Positions 43,989 through 51,678 of a stretch of 64,000 nucleotides of DNA are shown here, in pieces. Made by a program: the position numbers and the translations under genes. Origin of the DNA: Microbacterium murale (lineage in GTDB: Bacteria > Actinomycetota > Actinomycetes > Actinomycetales > Microbacteriaceae); the NCBI RefSeq assembly GCF_030815955.1, contig NZ_JAUSXK010000001.1, positions 1,302,001-1,366,000 on the forward strand, given 5' to 3'. The notes under the pieces are model-generated. The model saw only the letters and a list, made by a program, of their open reading frames with translations, made no database searches and was not told where the DNA came from. Position 1 is the stretch's first letter. Every line of letters starts with the position of its first letter.

Positions 43989-44139
43989 GTTCCAAGACTC
44001 GCAGCATCGGCCGACCGGCGCCCGACCGTGCGTCCGCAGCATCCGATCATTCGTCCGCTGGCTTGGCGTCATGGATTCGCAGCACGGAATGAACGAATCA
44101 CGTGACATCAGCGCACCCTCGCGGTAATGTCTGAGGGCA

Positions 44140-44154
44140 CCGGGGTCGCCCCGG
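44140..44154 (+). other. Small GC hairpin in the RIO-kinase leader
   Basis: CCGGGG-TCG-CCCCGG forms a 6-bp stem in the 288-bp leader of the kinase gene, 26 bp ahead of the small ORF at 44181. Confidence 0.4.
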
Positions 44155-44180
44155 GAAGAACCGAGCGGAAGGAGCCGGAG

Positions 44181-44243
44181 ATGTCCACTGTCTTCGTCGT
44201 GCCTCTCGCCGACATCCTTCCCCTCGAGGCCGCTCGCTCCTGA
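44181..44243 (+). CDS. Possible 20-codon upstream ORF (leader peptide) of the RIO kinase
   Basis: ATG 44181 preceded by AAGGAGCCGGAG opens a 20-codon frame encoding MSTVFVVPLADILPLEAARS and a TGA, 33 bp before the kinase GTG. The ribosome site is stronger than that of the kinase. The peptide is hydrophobic and Leu/Ala-rich but too short for a secure helix. It may be a regulatory leader or a genuine small protein; conservation would decide. Confidence 0.4.
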   Translation: MSTVFVVPLADILPLEAARS

Positions 44244-44276
44244 TCCGCGCGTGGTCTCCCTTCCGGAGCAACCACC

Positions 44277-45140
44277 GTGAATGATCCTTTCGCGTCGTTC
44301 GACGCATCCCTCTCCTTCGACGAACTCCCCTATACCGAACTCTCCTTCGCCGACGTCGAACCCGGCGACGGCCAGCGCTGGTCGACGTGGCCGGCCATCA
44401 CCCCTTCCGAACGCGGTCCCGAGCCGTGGCCCGCATGGGTCGTGACCTCGGCTGGCGCGCTCGACACCGAACTCGGCATCCTCAAGACCGGCAAAGAGGC
44501 CGACGTGTTCCTGATCGAGCGCGCTGTGCCGGATGATCCGGCGCAGCGCACGCTGCTGGCGGCGAAGCGCTACCGGAGCGAGGAGCACCGCAGCTTCCAC
44601 CGATCGACGGCGTACACCGAGGGTCGTCGGGTGCAGAACTCTCGTGACGCGCGTGCCCTCGCGAAGAAGTCCACCTTCGGGCGGGAGGTCGCCGCGGCCG
44701 AATGGTCGTTCGCCGAGTTCAATGCGCTGAGCCGGATGTGGGAGCTCGGCGCTCCTGTGCCCTACCCCGTGCAGGTCAGCGGCACGGAGGTGCTGATGGA
44801 ATTCATCGGAACGGAGGCCACAGCAGCGCCCCGACTCGCACAGGAGCGCGGCGACCGTCGGGCTCTCGCCGACTACTACGCCCAGATCGTCGACATCATG
44901 CGCATCTTCGCGGCAGCAGGGTTCGCCCACGGCGACCTCTCCCCGTACAACCTCCTCGTTCACGAGGGGCGGGTGCGCGTGATCGACCTGCCGCAGATCG
45001 TCGACATCATCGCGAACCCGCAGGGCCTCGACCTGCTGCATCGGGACTGCGTGAACGTCTGCGACTGGTTCACGAGGCACCGGGTGGCGTGTGATGCGGA
45101 GGGGCTGTTCGCCGAACTGGTGGCGTCGTCGTACGCGTGA
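44277..45140 (+). CDS. RIO1-type serine protein kinase
   Basis: The 287-aa RIO-family kinase has a shortened P-loop GKEADVF (72-78), catalytic Lys K97 in AAKRYR, HGDLSPYN (218-225; catalytic D220, metal-binding N225) and IDLPQ (236-240, metal-binding D237). It lacks the activation loop of classical Ser/Thr kinases, as in archaeal and eukaryotic RIO proteins. Bacterial members are poorly studied; ribosome-related ATPase roles are known for eukaryotic RIO1. The start is GTG 44277 with GGAG upstream. Confidence 0.9.
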   Translation: MNDPFASFDASLSFDELPYTELSFADVEPGDGQRWSTWPAITPSERGPEPWPAWVVTSAGALDTELGILKTGKEADVFLIERAVPDDPAQRTLLAAKRYRSEEHRSFHRSTAYTEGRRVQNSRDARALAKKSTFGREVAAAEWSFAEFNALSRMWELGAPVPYPVQVSGTEVLMEFIGTEATAAPRLAQERGDRRALADYYAQIVDIMRIFAAAGFAHGDLSPYNLLVHEGRVRVIDLPQIVDIIANPQGLDLLHRDCVNVCDWFTRHRVACDAEGLFAELVASSYA

Positions 45141-45216
45141 GCGGCGGTGCCGCTTCGAGAACTTCGACGCGGCGCGCCGCTACCTCTCGTTCACCGGATC
45201 CCGCCAGACTTCGACC

Positions 45217-46587
45217 ATGAGCGCTTCCACACCGAAGGCCGAAGACATCGAACGCCCCGCCCGCAGTCGCGGTGTTCTCGCCTGGGCGCTGTGGGACTGG
45301 GGATCCGCCGCATTCAACGCGGTCGTCACGACCTTCGTGTTCAGCACGTTCCTGGCGAGCCAGTTGTTCGTCGATCCCGAGATCGTGGCGGCTGCTGCTG
45401 GAGATGCGAAAGACCCGACACTCGTGGCTGCGCTCGCGGGGAACGCCAGCCTGGTCGGCTGGGCACTCGCGATCGCCGGGGTCCTCATCGCCGTGCTCGC
45501 CCCGGTCCTGGGCCAGCGTTCCGACGGAACCGGACGCCGCAAGCTCTGGCTCGGCATCAACACGGGCATCGTTGTACTCGCCATGGCAGCGATGGTCTTC
45601 GTCGTCGGCGCTCCCGAATACCTCATCCTCGGCGCGACCCTGCTCGCCGTCGGCAACATATTCTTCGAGTTCGCGGGAGTCAACTACAACGCCATGCTCG
45701 TGCAGGTCTCCACGAAGGAGAACATGGGCCGGGTCTCCGGTTTCGGCTGGGGCATGGGATACGTCGGCGGCATCGTGCTGCTGGTCATTCTGCTCGTCGG
45801 CTTCATCGGTCTGGTCTCGAGCCCGGGCCCGCTCGGGATCACGACGGACGGTGGCCTTCACATCCGTCTCGCGGTACTCGCCTCCGCCGTCTGGTTCGGC
45901 GTCTTCGCCATTCCGGTGCTGCTGCGCGTACCGGAGATCCCTGCCCGTGAGCGACAGAATCGAGTGGGGTTCTTCCGCTCGTACGCAATCCTCGGTGGCA
46001 CGATCGCGAAGCTGTGGCGAGGGAATCGGCAGGTGCTCATGTTCCTGCTCGCGAGCGCAGTCTTCCGCGACGGACTTGCCGGTGTCTTCACCTTCGGCGC
46101 GATCATCGCCGCACAGGTCTTCGGTTTCTCCAGCTCGCAGGTGCTCTACTTCGCCGTCGCCGCCAACGTGGTCGCGGGTATCAGCACGATCATCGCCGGC
46201 CGCCTCGACGATGCGTTCGGTCCTAAGCGAGTGATCATGACCTCCCTCATCGGACTCGTCGTCGCCGGCACCGCCGTGCTGTTCATCGGCGACGCGCAGG
46301 TGGGCTTCTGGATCGCCGGACTCATCCTGTGCATGTTCGTCGGACCCGTGCAGTCCGCGAGCCGGTCGATGCTCGCGCGCATCACTCCGGAAGGACGTGA
46401 GGGCGAGATCTTCGGACTGTACGCGACCACGGGCCGCGCTGTGTCATTCCTCGCCCCGACCCTGTTCGCCCTGTTCGTCGGCCTCAGCGGTGACACCCGC
46501 CTCGGCATACTCGGCATCGTGCTCGTCCTGCTCGTCGGACTGGTGCTGATGATCCCGGTCAAGGCGAAGCAAGCCGTCATCGAATAG
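45217..46587 (+). CDS. MFS transporter, UMF1/Atg22-like family
   Basis: The 456-aa membrane protein with about 12 helices opens with VLAWALWDWGSAAFNAVVTTFVFSTFL, the UMF1 (Atg22-like) signature. The loop GQRSDGTGRRKLWL is the MFS loop 2-3 motif. Members are thought to export amino acids or other small molecules, but bacterial substrates are unknown. ATG 45217 gives the expected N-terminus; a frame extending into the kinase gene is not used. The 16-bp gap to the convergent MarR gene leaves little room for a terminator. Confidence 0.85.
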   Translation: MSASTPKAEDIERPARSRGVLAWALWDWGSAAFNAVVTTFVFSTFLASQLFVDPEIVAAAAGDAKDPTLVAALAGNASLVGWALAIAGVLIAVLAPVLGQRSDGTGRRKLWLGINTGIVVLAMAAMVFVVGAPEYLILGATLLAVGNIFFEFAGVNYNAMLVQVSTKENMGRVSGFGWGMGYVGGIVLLVILLVGFIGLVSSPGPLGITTDGGLHIRLAVLASAVWFGVFAIPVLLRVPEIPARERQNRVGFFRSYAILGGTIAKLWRGNRQVLMFLLASAVFRDGLAGVFTFGAIIAAQVFGFSSSQVLYFAVAANVVAGISTIIAGRLDDAFGPKRVIMTSLIGLVVAGTAVLFIGDAQVGFWIAGLILCMFVGPVQSASRSMLARITPEGREGEIFGLYATTGRAVSFLAPTLFALFVGLSGDTRLGILGIVLVLLVGLVLMIPVKAKQAVIE

Positions 46588-46603
46588 GGACCGCACTTCC
46601 GAT

Positions 46604-47161
46604 TCAACTCCCCCAGTTGTCGGCGAGCTTGCTCAGCAGCCTGGCGAGCTCGCGGCTCTCCTCTTCGGTGAACGACTCGAGAGCCTTCGTCAGCACCTCG
46701 CGCCGCTCGCCGCGCATGCCGCGAGCGATCTTCCGACCGGCGTCCGTGAGGGCGATGCGCGTGCGCCGTGCGTCGTCGGGGTCGGCCTCCCGCTGCACGA
46801 GTCCGCGTTGAACGCCCTGCTGCACGAGTCGTGAGGCGCGCGGCTGATCGACGCCGACGGCCTCGCCGAGTGCGCTGACGCTCAGCGGTTCGGATGCTGT
46901 GGCCAGGGCCTCCAGCATCCGCATCCACGCCGGTCCTCCCAGGCGCCCGCCAGGTCCGCCGGCCCACGGCGGAGGCACGATCCCGCGGCGGCCGAGCGGC
47001 GGGTGTTCGCCGAGCCCATGGCCATGCCCGTGGTGGTCCCCCGTGAAATCGCCGCGCATCCCATGCGGGCCGCCGCGCCCTGGGCCGTGCGGTCGCCGTC
47101 CGCGCAGGCGCGACAGAGCTTGCGCGATGATCTCGGCCGGATCGGGATTGTCAGTGCTCAC
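46604..47161 (-). CDS. MarR-family transcriptional regulator with His/Gly-rich N-terminus
   Basis: The 185-aa protein has an unusual N-terminal region (about 20-65) rich in Gly, Arg, Pro and His (GDHHGHGHGLGEH) followed by a standard MarR winged helix (LSVSALGEAVGVDQPRASRLVQQGVQRGLVQREADPDDARRTRIALT). The GTG start at 47161 lies seven bases after TAAAAT (47174-47169), a leaderless-type arrangement. It is divergent from a second winged-helix gene and shares a long palindrome with it. The His cluster may bind a transition metal (inference). Confidence 0.82.
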   Translation of the reverse strand: MSTDNPDPAEIIAQALSRLRGRRPHGPGRGGPHGMRGDFTGDHHGHGHGLGEHPPLGRRGIVPPPWAGGPGGRLGGPAWMRMLEALATASEPLSVSALGEAVGVDQPRASRLVQQGVQRGLVQREADPDDARRTRIALTDAGRKIARGMRGERREVLTKALESFTEEESRELARLLSKLADNWGS

Positions 47162-47182
47162 GCATCTGATTTTACATGCGAC

Positions 47183-47209
47183 TTGACATGTATTCGAATT
47201 GCATGTCAA
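47183..47209. promoter_or_regulatory. Palindromic operator in the divergent MarR-pair promoter
   Basis: TTGACATG (47183-47190) and CATGTCAA (47202-47209) form a perfect 8-bp inverted repeat around ATTCGAAT, itself a palindrome. It lies between the two divergent starts and is the natural autoregulatory site. Confidence 0.7.
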
Positions 47210-47250
47210 ACTACATATACATGCACAGTTACAAGCAAAGGATTCATCCC

Positions 47251-48093
47251 ATGAACACCATCAACACCGATGAGACATCCCGCCCATTCGGATTCTGGCT
47301 CAAGGCCGTCGACCGCCTCATGGCGGTGGAGTTCGCCAACGCTTTCGAGTCCGAGGGCATCACGCGCCGCGAATGGCGCCTCTTGAACGTCATCGACGGC
47401 ACGATGCCGGCCGGCCGGCCGAAGAGCGATCGTCCGCTGCCCGCACATAAGCTGACGCGGCTGATCGAGCTCGGCTGGGTGACGGATGCCGAAGGCACCT
47501 GGACCCTGACCGACGAAGGCCGCACAGCCAAGGAGCGCCTCGGCAGCATCGTCGACGGCATCCGCGCGAAGGTCACCGACGCCGTTCCCGCCGACGACCT
47601 CGCCACCACCACGGTCACGCTCGAGCAGCTTGCCCGCGCGTTCGGCTGGGACGAGGAGACGCCGCTCCCACGCGGACGCGGACGCCGCGGCTTCGGCCCA
47701 TTCGGTTTCGGCGGACCCCGCGAGTTCGGACCGGACGGCTTCGGGCCGGACGGCTTCGGGCCGGACGGCTTCGGACCGCACGGCTTCGGACCGCACGGCT
47801 TCGGCCCTCGCCGATTCGGACCCCACGGGTTCGACACGCACGGCTTCCGTCAGCGGCATTTCGACCACGAGGGCCACGGCGCTCCCGAGCGCGACCGGCA
47901 CGAGCACAGCCAGCACGGCGAACATCCGTTCAGCCACGACGCCGACCGCGGACACCGCGGCGGCCGCCAAGTCCACGAGGGTCACGGGCACCGAGGCCAC
48001 GGCCGCGGTCGTGCGCACTTCGCACACTTCGTGCAGGGCTCCTACGAGCGCGGCTTCGACGCCGGATTCACCCGCGGCCGCGATGCGCAGTGA
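47251..48093 (+). CDS. Winged-helix (MarR-like) protein with FGPDG/FGPHG repeats and His-rich tail
   Basis: The 280-aa protein has an N-terminal winged-helix domain (about 8-105: SRPFGFWLKAVDRLMAVEFANAFESEGITRREW then a wing ending TLTDEGRTA). Residues 159-198 are eight five-residue repeats of the type F-G-P-D/H-G, and 205-270 are His/Gly/Arg-rich. AAAGGA precedes ATG 47251. It resembles MarR-type regulators in which the tail adds metal or nucleic-acid binding (inference). The partner gene is divergent and also His-rich. Confidence 0.75.
   Translation: MNTINTDETSRPFGFWLKAVDRLMAVEFANAFESEGITRREWRLLNVIDGTMPAGRPKSDRPLPAHKLTRLIELGWVTDAEGTWTLTDEGRTAKERLGSIVDGIRAKVTDAVPADDLATTTVTLEQLARAFGWDEETPLPRGRGRRGFGPFGFGGPREFGPDGFGPDGFGPDGFGPHGFGPHGFGPRRFGPHGFDTHGFRQRHFDHEGHGAPERDRHEHSQHGEHPFSHDADRGHRGGRQVHEGHGHRGHGRGRAHFAHFVQGSYERGFDAGFTRGRDAQ
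47725..47844. repeat. 15-bp tandem repeat array encoding FGPxG units
   Basis: Eight 15-bp units; the first five are near-identical (TTCGGACCGGACGGC type), the last three diverged. In frame within the winged-helix protein gene, so expansion would change only repeat number. Confidence 0.85.
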
Positions 48094-48103
48094 ACTCTGA
48101 GCA

Positions 48104-48159
48104 TGAAAGAAGAATAACGCGGGTTGTGAGCAATCTTCACCCGCCCTTTTCTTCTTTCA
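48104..48159. terminator. Composite terminator after the winged-helix gene
   Basis: An outer stem TGAAAGAAGAA/TTCTTCTTTCA (48104-48114 with 48149-48159) encloses an inner stem GCGGGT/ACCCGC (48119-48124 with 48139-48144). On the plus strand the inner hairpin is followed by CCTTTTCTTCTTTC, a good U-tract. Confidence 0.75.
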
Positions 48160-48184
48160 CCCGGCCTGCACTCCCCAGTTTCAC

Positions 48185-48214
48185 CGATGGCGGATGCTTC
48201 GGCATCCGCCATCG
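48185..48214. terminator. UUCG-tetraloop hairpin at the TetR gene end
   Basis: CGATGGCGGATGC-TTCG-GCATCCGCCATCG is a perfect 13-bp stem with a stable TTCG loop, directly abutting the TetR stop codon. It probably terminates from either side. Confidence 0.75.
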
Positions 48215-48868
48215 TCATTTCTCGAGTGCGACGACCAGATCTCTCGCGGCGCCGGCAGCGATGAGTCGTTCCGTCATCGCTGCTGCTGCCAGCACGTACG
48301 GACGGTCGTCATCCATGAGCAGCGAGCGCGAGTTGGACTCCTCGTACAGAGCGATCAGATGGAACGCGAGCACCTCTGCACCCACCTCATCGATCGCCAG
48401 CTCGCCGGCATCGGCGGCGAAACGGACCTGCGCCTCGATGTAGTTGTACCAGTCGGTTGACGCGGCACGCACAGCGTCGCTCACCGCTCCCGGCTTGGAA
48501 TCGACATCGGCAGCCGTTGCTGCGAAGAAGCATCCGCCAGGGAAGACCCGATCGCGGGAGTAGGCCATCGCGCCACGCAGCAGGGCGACGAGACGCGGTA
48601 ATCCGCGCGGTTCTTCGCGTGCCGGAGTGATGATCCGGTCGATGAAGATCTCCCTGGCCGCGGCGATCGTGGCGAGCTGAAGCGCCTCTTTGCTGCCGAA
48701 CAGCGTGGCGATACTGCTCTTGCTGTGACCCGAGGATCCGGCCAGACGCCCGATCGTCAAGCCGTCGAGCCCCTCGACGGAGGCGAGGTCGGTCGCACTG
48801 GACAAGACGACGCGCCTCGTCGCGTCGCCGCGTGCGCGCCGCCCATCCTGAACGAGTTTCTCCGCCAT
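48215..48868 (-). CDS. TetR-family transcriptional regulator
   Basis: The 217-aa protein has an N-terminal TetR helix-turn-helix (LTIGRLAGSSGHSKSSIATLFGSKEALQ) and a C-terminal ligand domain including a segment close to the TetR_C_6-type GGCFFAATAADVDSKPG. It is divergent from the alpha/beta hydrolase gene. TACACT (48880-48875) lies six bases before ATG 48868, so it may be leaderless. The palindromes at 48879-48915 are likely operators for self-control and the hydrolase. Confidence 0.88.
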   Translation of the reverse strand: MAEKLVQDGRRARGDATRRVVLSSATDLASVEGLDGLTIGRLAGSSGHSKSSIATLFGSKEALQLATIAAAREIFIDRIITPAREEPRGLPRLVALLRGAMAYSRDRVFPGGCFFAATAADVDSKPGAVSDAVRAASTDWYNYIEAQVRFAADAGELAIDEVGAEVLAFHLIALYEESNSRSLLMDDDRPYVLAAAAMTERLIAAGAARDLVVALEK

Positions 48869-48878
48869 ACCCCTAGTG

Positions 48879-48915
48879 TACGCACGATCGTTCGTATACT
48901 CTACATACGATCGTA
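48879..48915. promoter_or_regulatory. TetR-type operators between regulator and hydrolase genes
   Basis: TACGCACGATCGTTCGTA (48879-48896) is a palindrome with one mismatched pair, and TACGATCGTA (48906-48915) a second, perfect 10-bp one. Both share the ACGATCGT core and lie in the 92-bp divergent gap. Confidence 0.6.
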
Positions 48916-48960
48916 CGTATTCATCGGCTCGGAAACCCATCAGCCCAGGAACGAGGAATC

Positions 48961-49860
48961 ATGTCTGCATCAGTGACCGCTCTGCGTCACAGCATCCGTC
49001 TCTCCGCCGCGATCTCGACGACGATCGCGGCTCGACTCGCCCTCAGTGCGTTCTTCCGACCGGGTCCGAAGATTGCGGTGCACGAAAGGGATGCGGCGAC
49101 CGATCTGGCCGGTCATCGTGAGTATCTGCGGATGCGAGGCCAGGACATCGCGACGTATCGATGGGGTACGGGACCGCGCACGGTGCTGCTGCTGCACGGA
49201 TGGCAGGGGCGGGCCTCGCAGCTCGCACCGCTCGTCCGCGAACTGGTCTCGTCGGGGTACCGGGTGGTGTCGTTCGACGCGCCCGCGCACGGCGCCTCAG
49301 ACGGTCGACGCGCCGACGTCACCGACTGGCTCGACGCGAGCGCCGAGCTCTCGCGCCGCTACGGCGGCTTCGAGGCCATCATCGGACACTGCTTCGGCGG
49401 TCTCGCCGGCCTGACCCTCGCGCGGGATGACGCGTCGATCCGATCGGTCGCGGTGATCGCCAGCGCGGCGAGCCCCACGGCCTTCCTGCAGGAGTTCAGC
49501 ACGATGCTCGAACTCGACGACGCGACACGTTCGGAATTCGAGCGGCTCTTCTACGCACGGCTGGACGACACCCCCGCCACGGCGATCGCGCACTATGACG
49601 CCGTCGCTCGCCCACTTCCGCACGCGACGGAGCTCCTCGTCATCCACGATCGGGAAGATCGCCGGATGCCGGATGCCGGATCTCTTCGCCTTCACGACGG
49701 GCACCGCGGACGGTCACGGCTCATCCGTACATCCGGGCTCGGGCATGCCAGGCTGCTCTCGGACGACGCCGTGCTCGATGCGGTCGTCGCGATGACGAAC
49801 GGCGGCGTGGATGCCGTCGATGGTCTGGAGGTATCGGCTCAGATCGGCAGCGCGAGGTAG
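48961..49860 (+). CDS. Alpha/beta hydrolase
   Basis: The 299-aa protein has an N-terminal segment of about 65 residues, then a hydrolase core: VLLLHGWQGRASQ (oxyanion), GHCFGGLAG with Cys in the nucleophile place of GxSxG, and a late His in SGLGHARLL. A Cys nucleophile occurs in dienelactone hydrolase. The product is probably cytosolic. GAGGAATC precedes ATG 48961. It is divergent from TetR and its 3' end overlaps the convergent membrane-protein gene by 22 bp. Confidence 0.82.
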   Translation: MSASVTALRHSIRLSAAISTTIAARLALSAFFRPGPKIAVHERDAATDLAGHREYLRMRGQDIATYRWGTGPRTVLLLHGWQGRASQLAPLVRELVSSGYRVVSFDAPAHGASDGRRADVTDWLDASAELSRRYGGFEAIIGHCFGGLAGLTLARDDASIRSVAVIASAASPTAFLQEFSTMLELDDATRSEFERLFYARLDDTPATAIAHYDAVARPLPHATELLVIHDREDRRMPDAGSLRLHDGHRGRSRLIRTSGLGHARLLSDDAVLDAVVAMTNGGVDAVDGLEVSAQIGSAR

Positions 49861-50996
49861 AAGTCGAACACCGCGCCGTCGGCGTTCGGGCCCGCGACCT
49901 CCATCACCCACGGCCGGCCTTCGTCCCCGGTGACCGACCAGAGCACGGTCTCGCTCGCATCGGTGAGGAACGAGTCACGGATGCCGGAACCGTTGTCGTA
50001 GACGCTGTCCGAATGATCGGGCGAGCCGCGCTCTGCAGAAAGCGTCGCGAATGCGTCATCCGCCGCGACGTCGTCGTCGAAGGCCCAGATCGTGAAGGTC
50101 AAGTCGCCCGCGATCGATGCATAGTGTCCGACGACGGTCTCGGCTGCAGGAAGGCTCGCGGGGTCAGCGGTGGTCCACTGCCCTGCGAGGGTCCAGATGA
50201 CGCCGTCCTGCCCGACGACCTCGTCACCGACGAGCGCAGTGACGTCAGTGCACACCGCAGCGCATCCGGCAGCGGCCGTGGGCGCTTCGGTGGTGAGTGT
50301 GGGTGCGGTCACGGTGGTCGTGTCGACTGCTTCGGATTCGTCCTGCGACGACGCGACGGTCGTCTCTTCGGGTGACGGCAGTGCCAGTGGCGCGTTGTTC
50401 GCGAGGTAGGCGATCAAGACGATGGCGCCGATCAGCAGAATCGTGAGTCCTGCGAAGATCGCGACCGTCCAGCCACGGTAGCTGTTGCCTTCCGTACCGC
50501 CAGCGGCCGGGCTGACGTAGTTCCGGCTCGCCTCATCGCGGGCCGTCGCGGCGCGCGATGCAGCGGCGCGCGACTCCGCCTTCTGCGCGGCGGTCGGCGG
50601 AACCACCTCCTGCTTGTGGGCCGATGCCGAGGTCCATGTGTCATCGGGCGCCCAGGGTGTGCGCTTGCGGAGCGCGGGCGCGTCGGTCGCGTCAGCCGCA
50701 GCATTCTCGGACGGCGCCGGCGGGATGACCGGGTCCGGGATGACAGGCTCCGCGCCAGGCGGCGGCGGCACCGCGCCGAACGTGGGCGGCGGCGGCACTT
50801 CGAAGTTCTCGATGGCCGCCTCAGCATCGGGGATCGCGACCGTCTCGGGCGCGGGGACGGCGAACGGCTCTACACCAGACGCGGAGGATGGTGCGGACGG
50901 GGCCGGTGGCACCGGAGGTTCACCACCGGACACGGGCGCATCAGTCGTGGCATCCTCGCCGGGATTTTGCGGGTTCTCCGTGTTTTCGCCGCTCAC
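49839..50996 (-). CDS. Single-pass membrane protein with Pro-rich cytoplasmic region
   Basis: The 385-aa protein has a disordered Pro/Ala/Glu-rich N-terminal half (about 1-170), one transmembrane helix (WTVAIFAGLTILLIGAIVLIAYLA), a Thr/Ala-rich linker and a C-terminal extracellular domain of about 110 residues starting near CAAVCTDVTALVGDEVVGQDGVIW. It looks like a membrane-anchored sensor or binding protein, but no family was recognised. The start is GTG 50996. Its 3' end overlaps the convergent hydrolase gene by 22 bp. Confidence 0.7.
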   Translation of the reverse strand: MSGENTENPQNPGEDATTDAPVSGGEPPVPPAPSAPSSASGVEPFAVPAPETVAIPDAEAAIENFEVPPPPTFGAVPPPPGAEPVIPDPVIPPAPSENAAADATDAPALRKRTPWAPDDTWTSASAHKQEVVPPTAAQKAESRAAASRAATARDEASRNYVSPAAGGTEGNSYRGWTVAIFAGLTILLIGAIVLIAYLANNAPLALPSPEETTVASSQDESEAVDTTTVTAPTLTTEAPTAAAGCAAVCTDVTALVGDEVVGQDGVIWTLAGQWTTADPASLPAAETVVGHYASIAGDLTFTIWAFDDDVAADDAFATLSAERGSPDHSDSVYDNGSGIRDSFLTDASETVLWSVTGDEGRPWVMEVAGPNADGAVFDFYLALPI

Positions 50997-51036
50997 GCTC
51001 TCGATACTACGTGCGGACCCGACGATGTTCGCATGG

Positions 51037-51642
51037 TCAGCCGCCGAACGACCCCAGGTCGGTGTTGCCGACGTCGGTGCGGTGGAAGTTCTGGAACGAA
51101 CGGGATGCCGTCGGTCCGCGCTGACCCTGGTAGCGGTTGCCGTAGGGGCCGGAGCCATAAGGGTTCTCGGCGGGAGAGGTCAGGCGGAAGAAGCAGAGCT
51201 GCCCGATCTTCATCCCCGGCCAGAGCTTGATCGGCAATGTCGCGACGTTCGCGAGCTCAAGGGTGACATGCCCCGTGAACCCGGGGTCGATGAATCCTGC
51301 CGTGGAGTGCGTGATGAGGCCGAGTCGCCCGAGTGAGCTCTTGCCCTCGAGACGTGCGGCGATGTCATCAGACAGCGTGACCTGCTCGAACGTCGCGCCG
51401 AGCGCGAACTCGCCGGGGTGCAGGATGAACGGCTCATCGGGCTTGACCTCGATCAGTCGCGTGAGCTCGGGCTGATCCTCGGCGGGATCGATGAACGGGT
51501 ACTTGTGGTTGTCGAAAAGCCGGAAATACCGATCCAGGCGCACGTCGATGCTGGACGGCTGGATCATCTCCGGCTCATGCGGAGCCAGGCCGATCCGGCC
51601 GGAGGCGAGTTCTGCTCTGATATCGCGGTCGCTGAGAAGCAC
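51037..51642 (-). CDS. dcd: dCTP deaminase
   Basis: The 201-aa enzyme converts dCTP to dUTP (or dUMP in bifunctional members) for thymidylate synthesis. [40 protein letters not shown] and [19 protein letters not shown] (catalytic Glu) are family motifs. The GTG start is preceded by TAGGCT six bases upstream, fitting a leaderless message. It stands alone, 36 bp downstream of nothing coupled. Confidence 0.95.
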   Translation of the reverse strand: MLLSDRDIRAELASGRIGLAPHEPEMIQPSSIDVRLDRYFRLFDNHKYPFIDPAEDQPELTRLIEVKPDEPFILHPGEFALGATFEQVTLSDDIAARLEGKSSLGRLGLITHSTAGFIDPGFTGHVTLELANVATLPIKLWPGMKIGQLCFFRLTSPAENPYGSGPYGNRYQGQRGPTASRSFQNFHRTDVGNTDLGSFGG

Positions 51643-51678
51643 GGGTTCAGCCTAGTCAACACGCAGTGGCGCGCCGGC

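Noticed and set aside
43989..45080. A longer reading frame upstream of the MFS gene, antisense to the RIO kinase
   Set aside because: High GC keeps the frame open, but the kinase on the other strand has intact motifs and the MFS N-terminus is complete at 43988.
47725..47844. Tandem repeats considered as a CRISPR array
   Set aside because: Units are 15 bp, contiguous without spacers, in frame within a coding gene.
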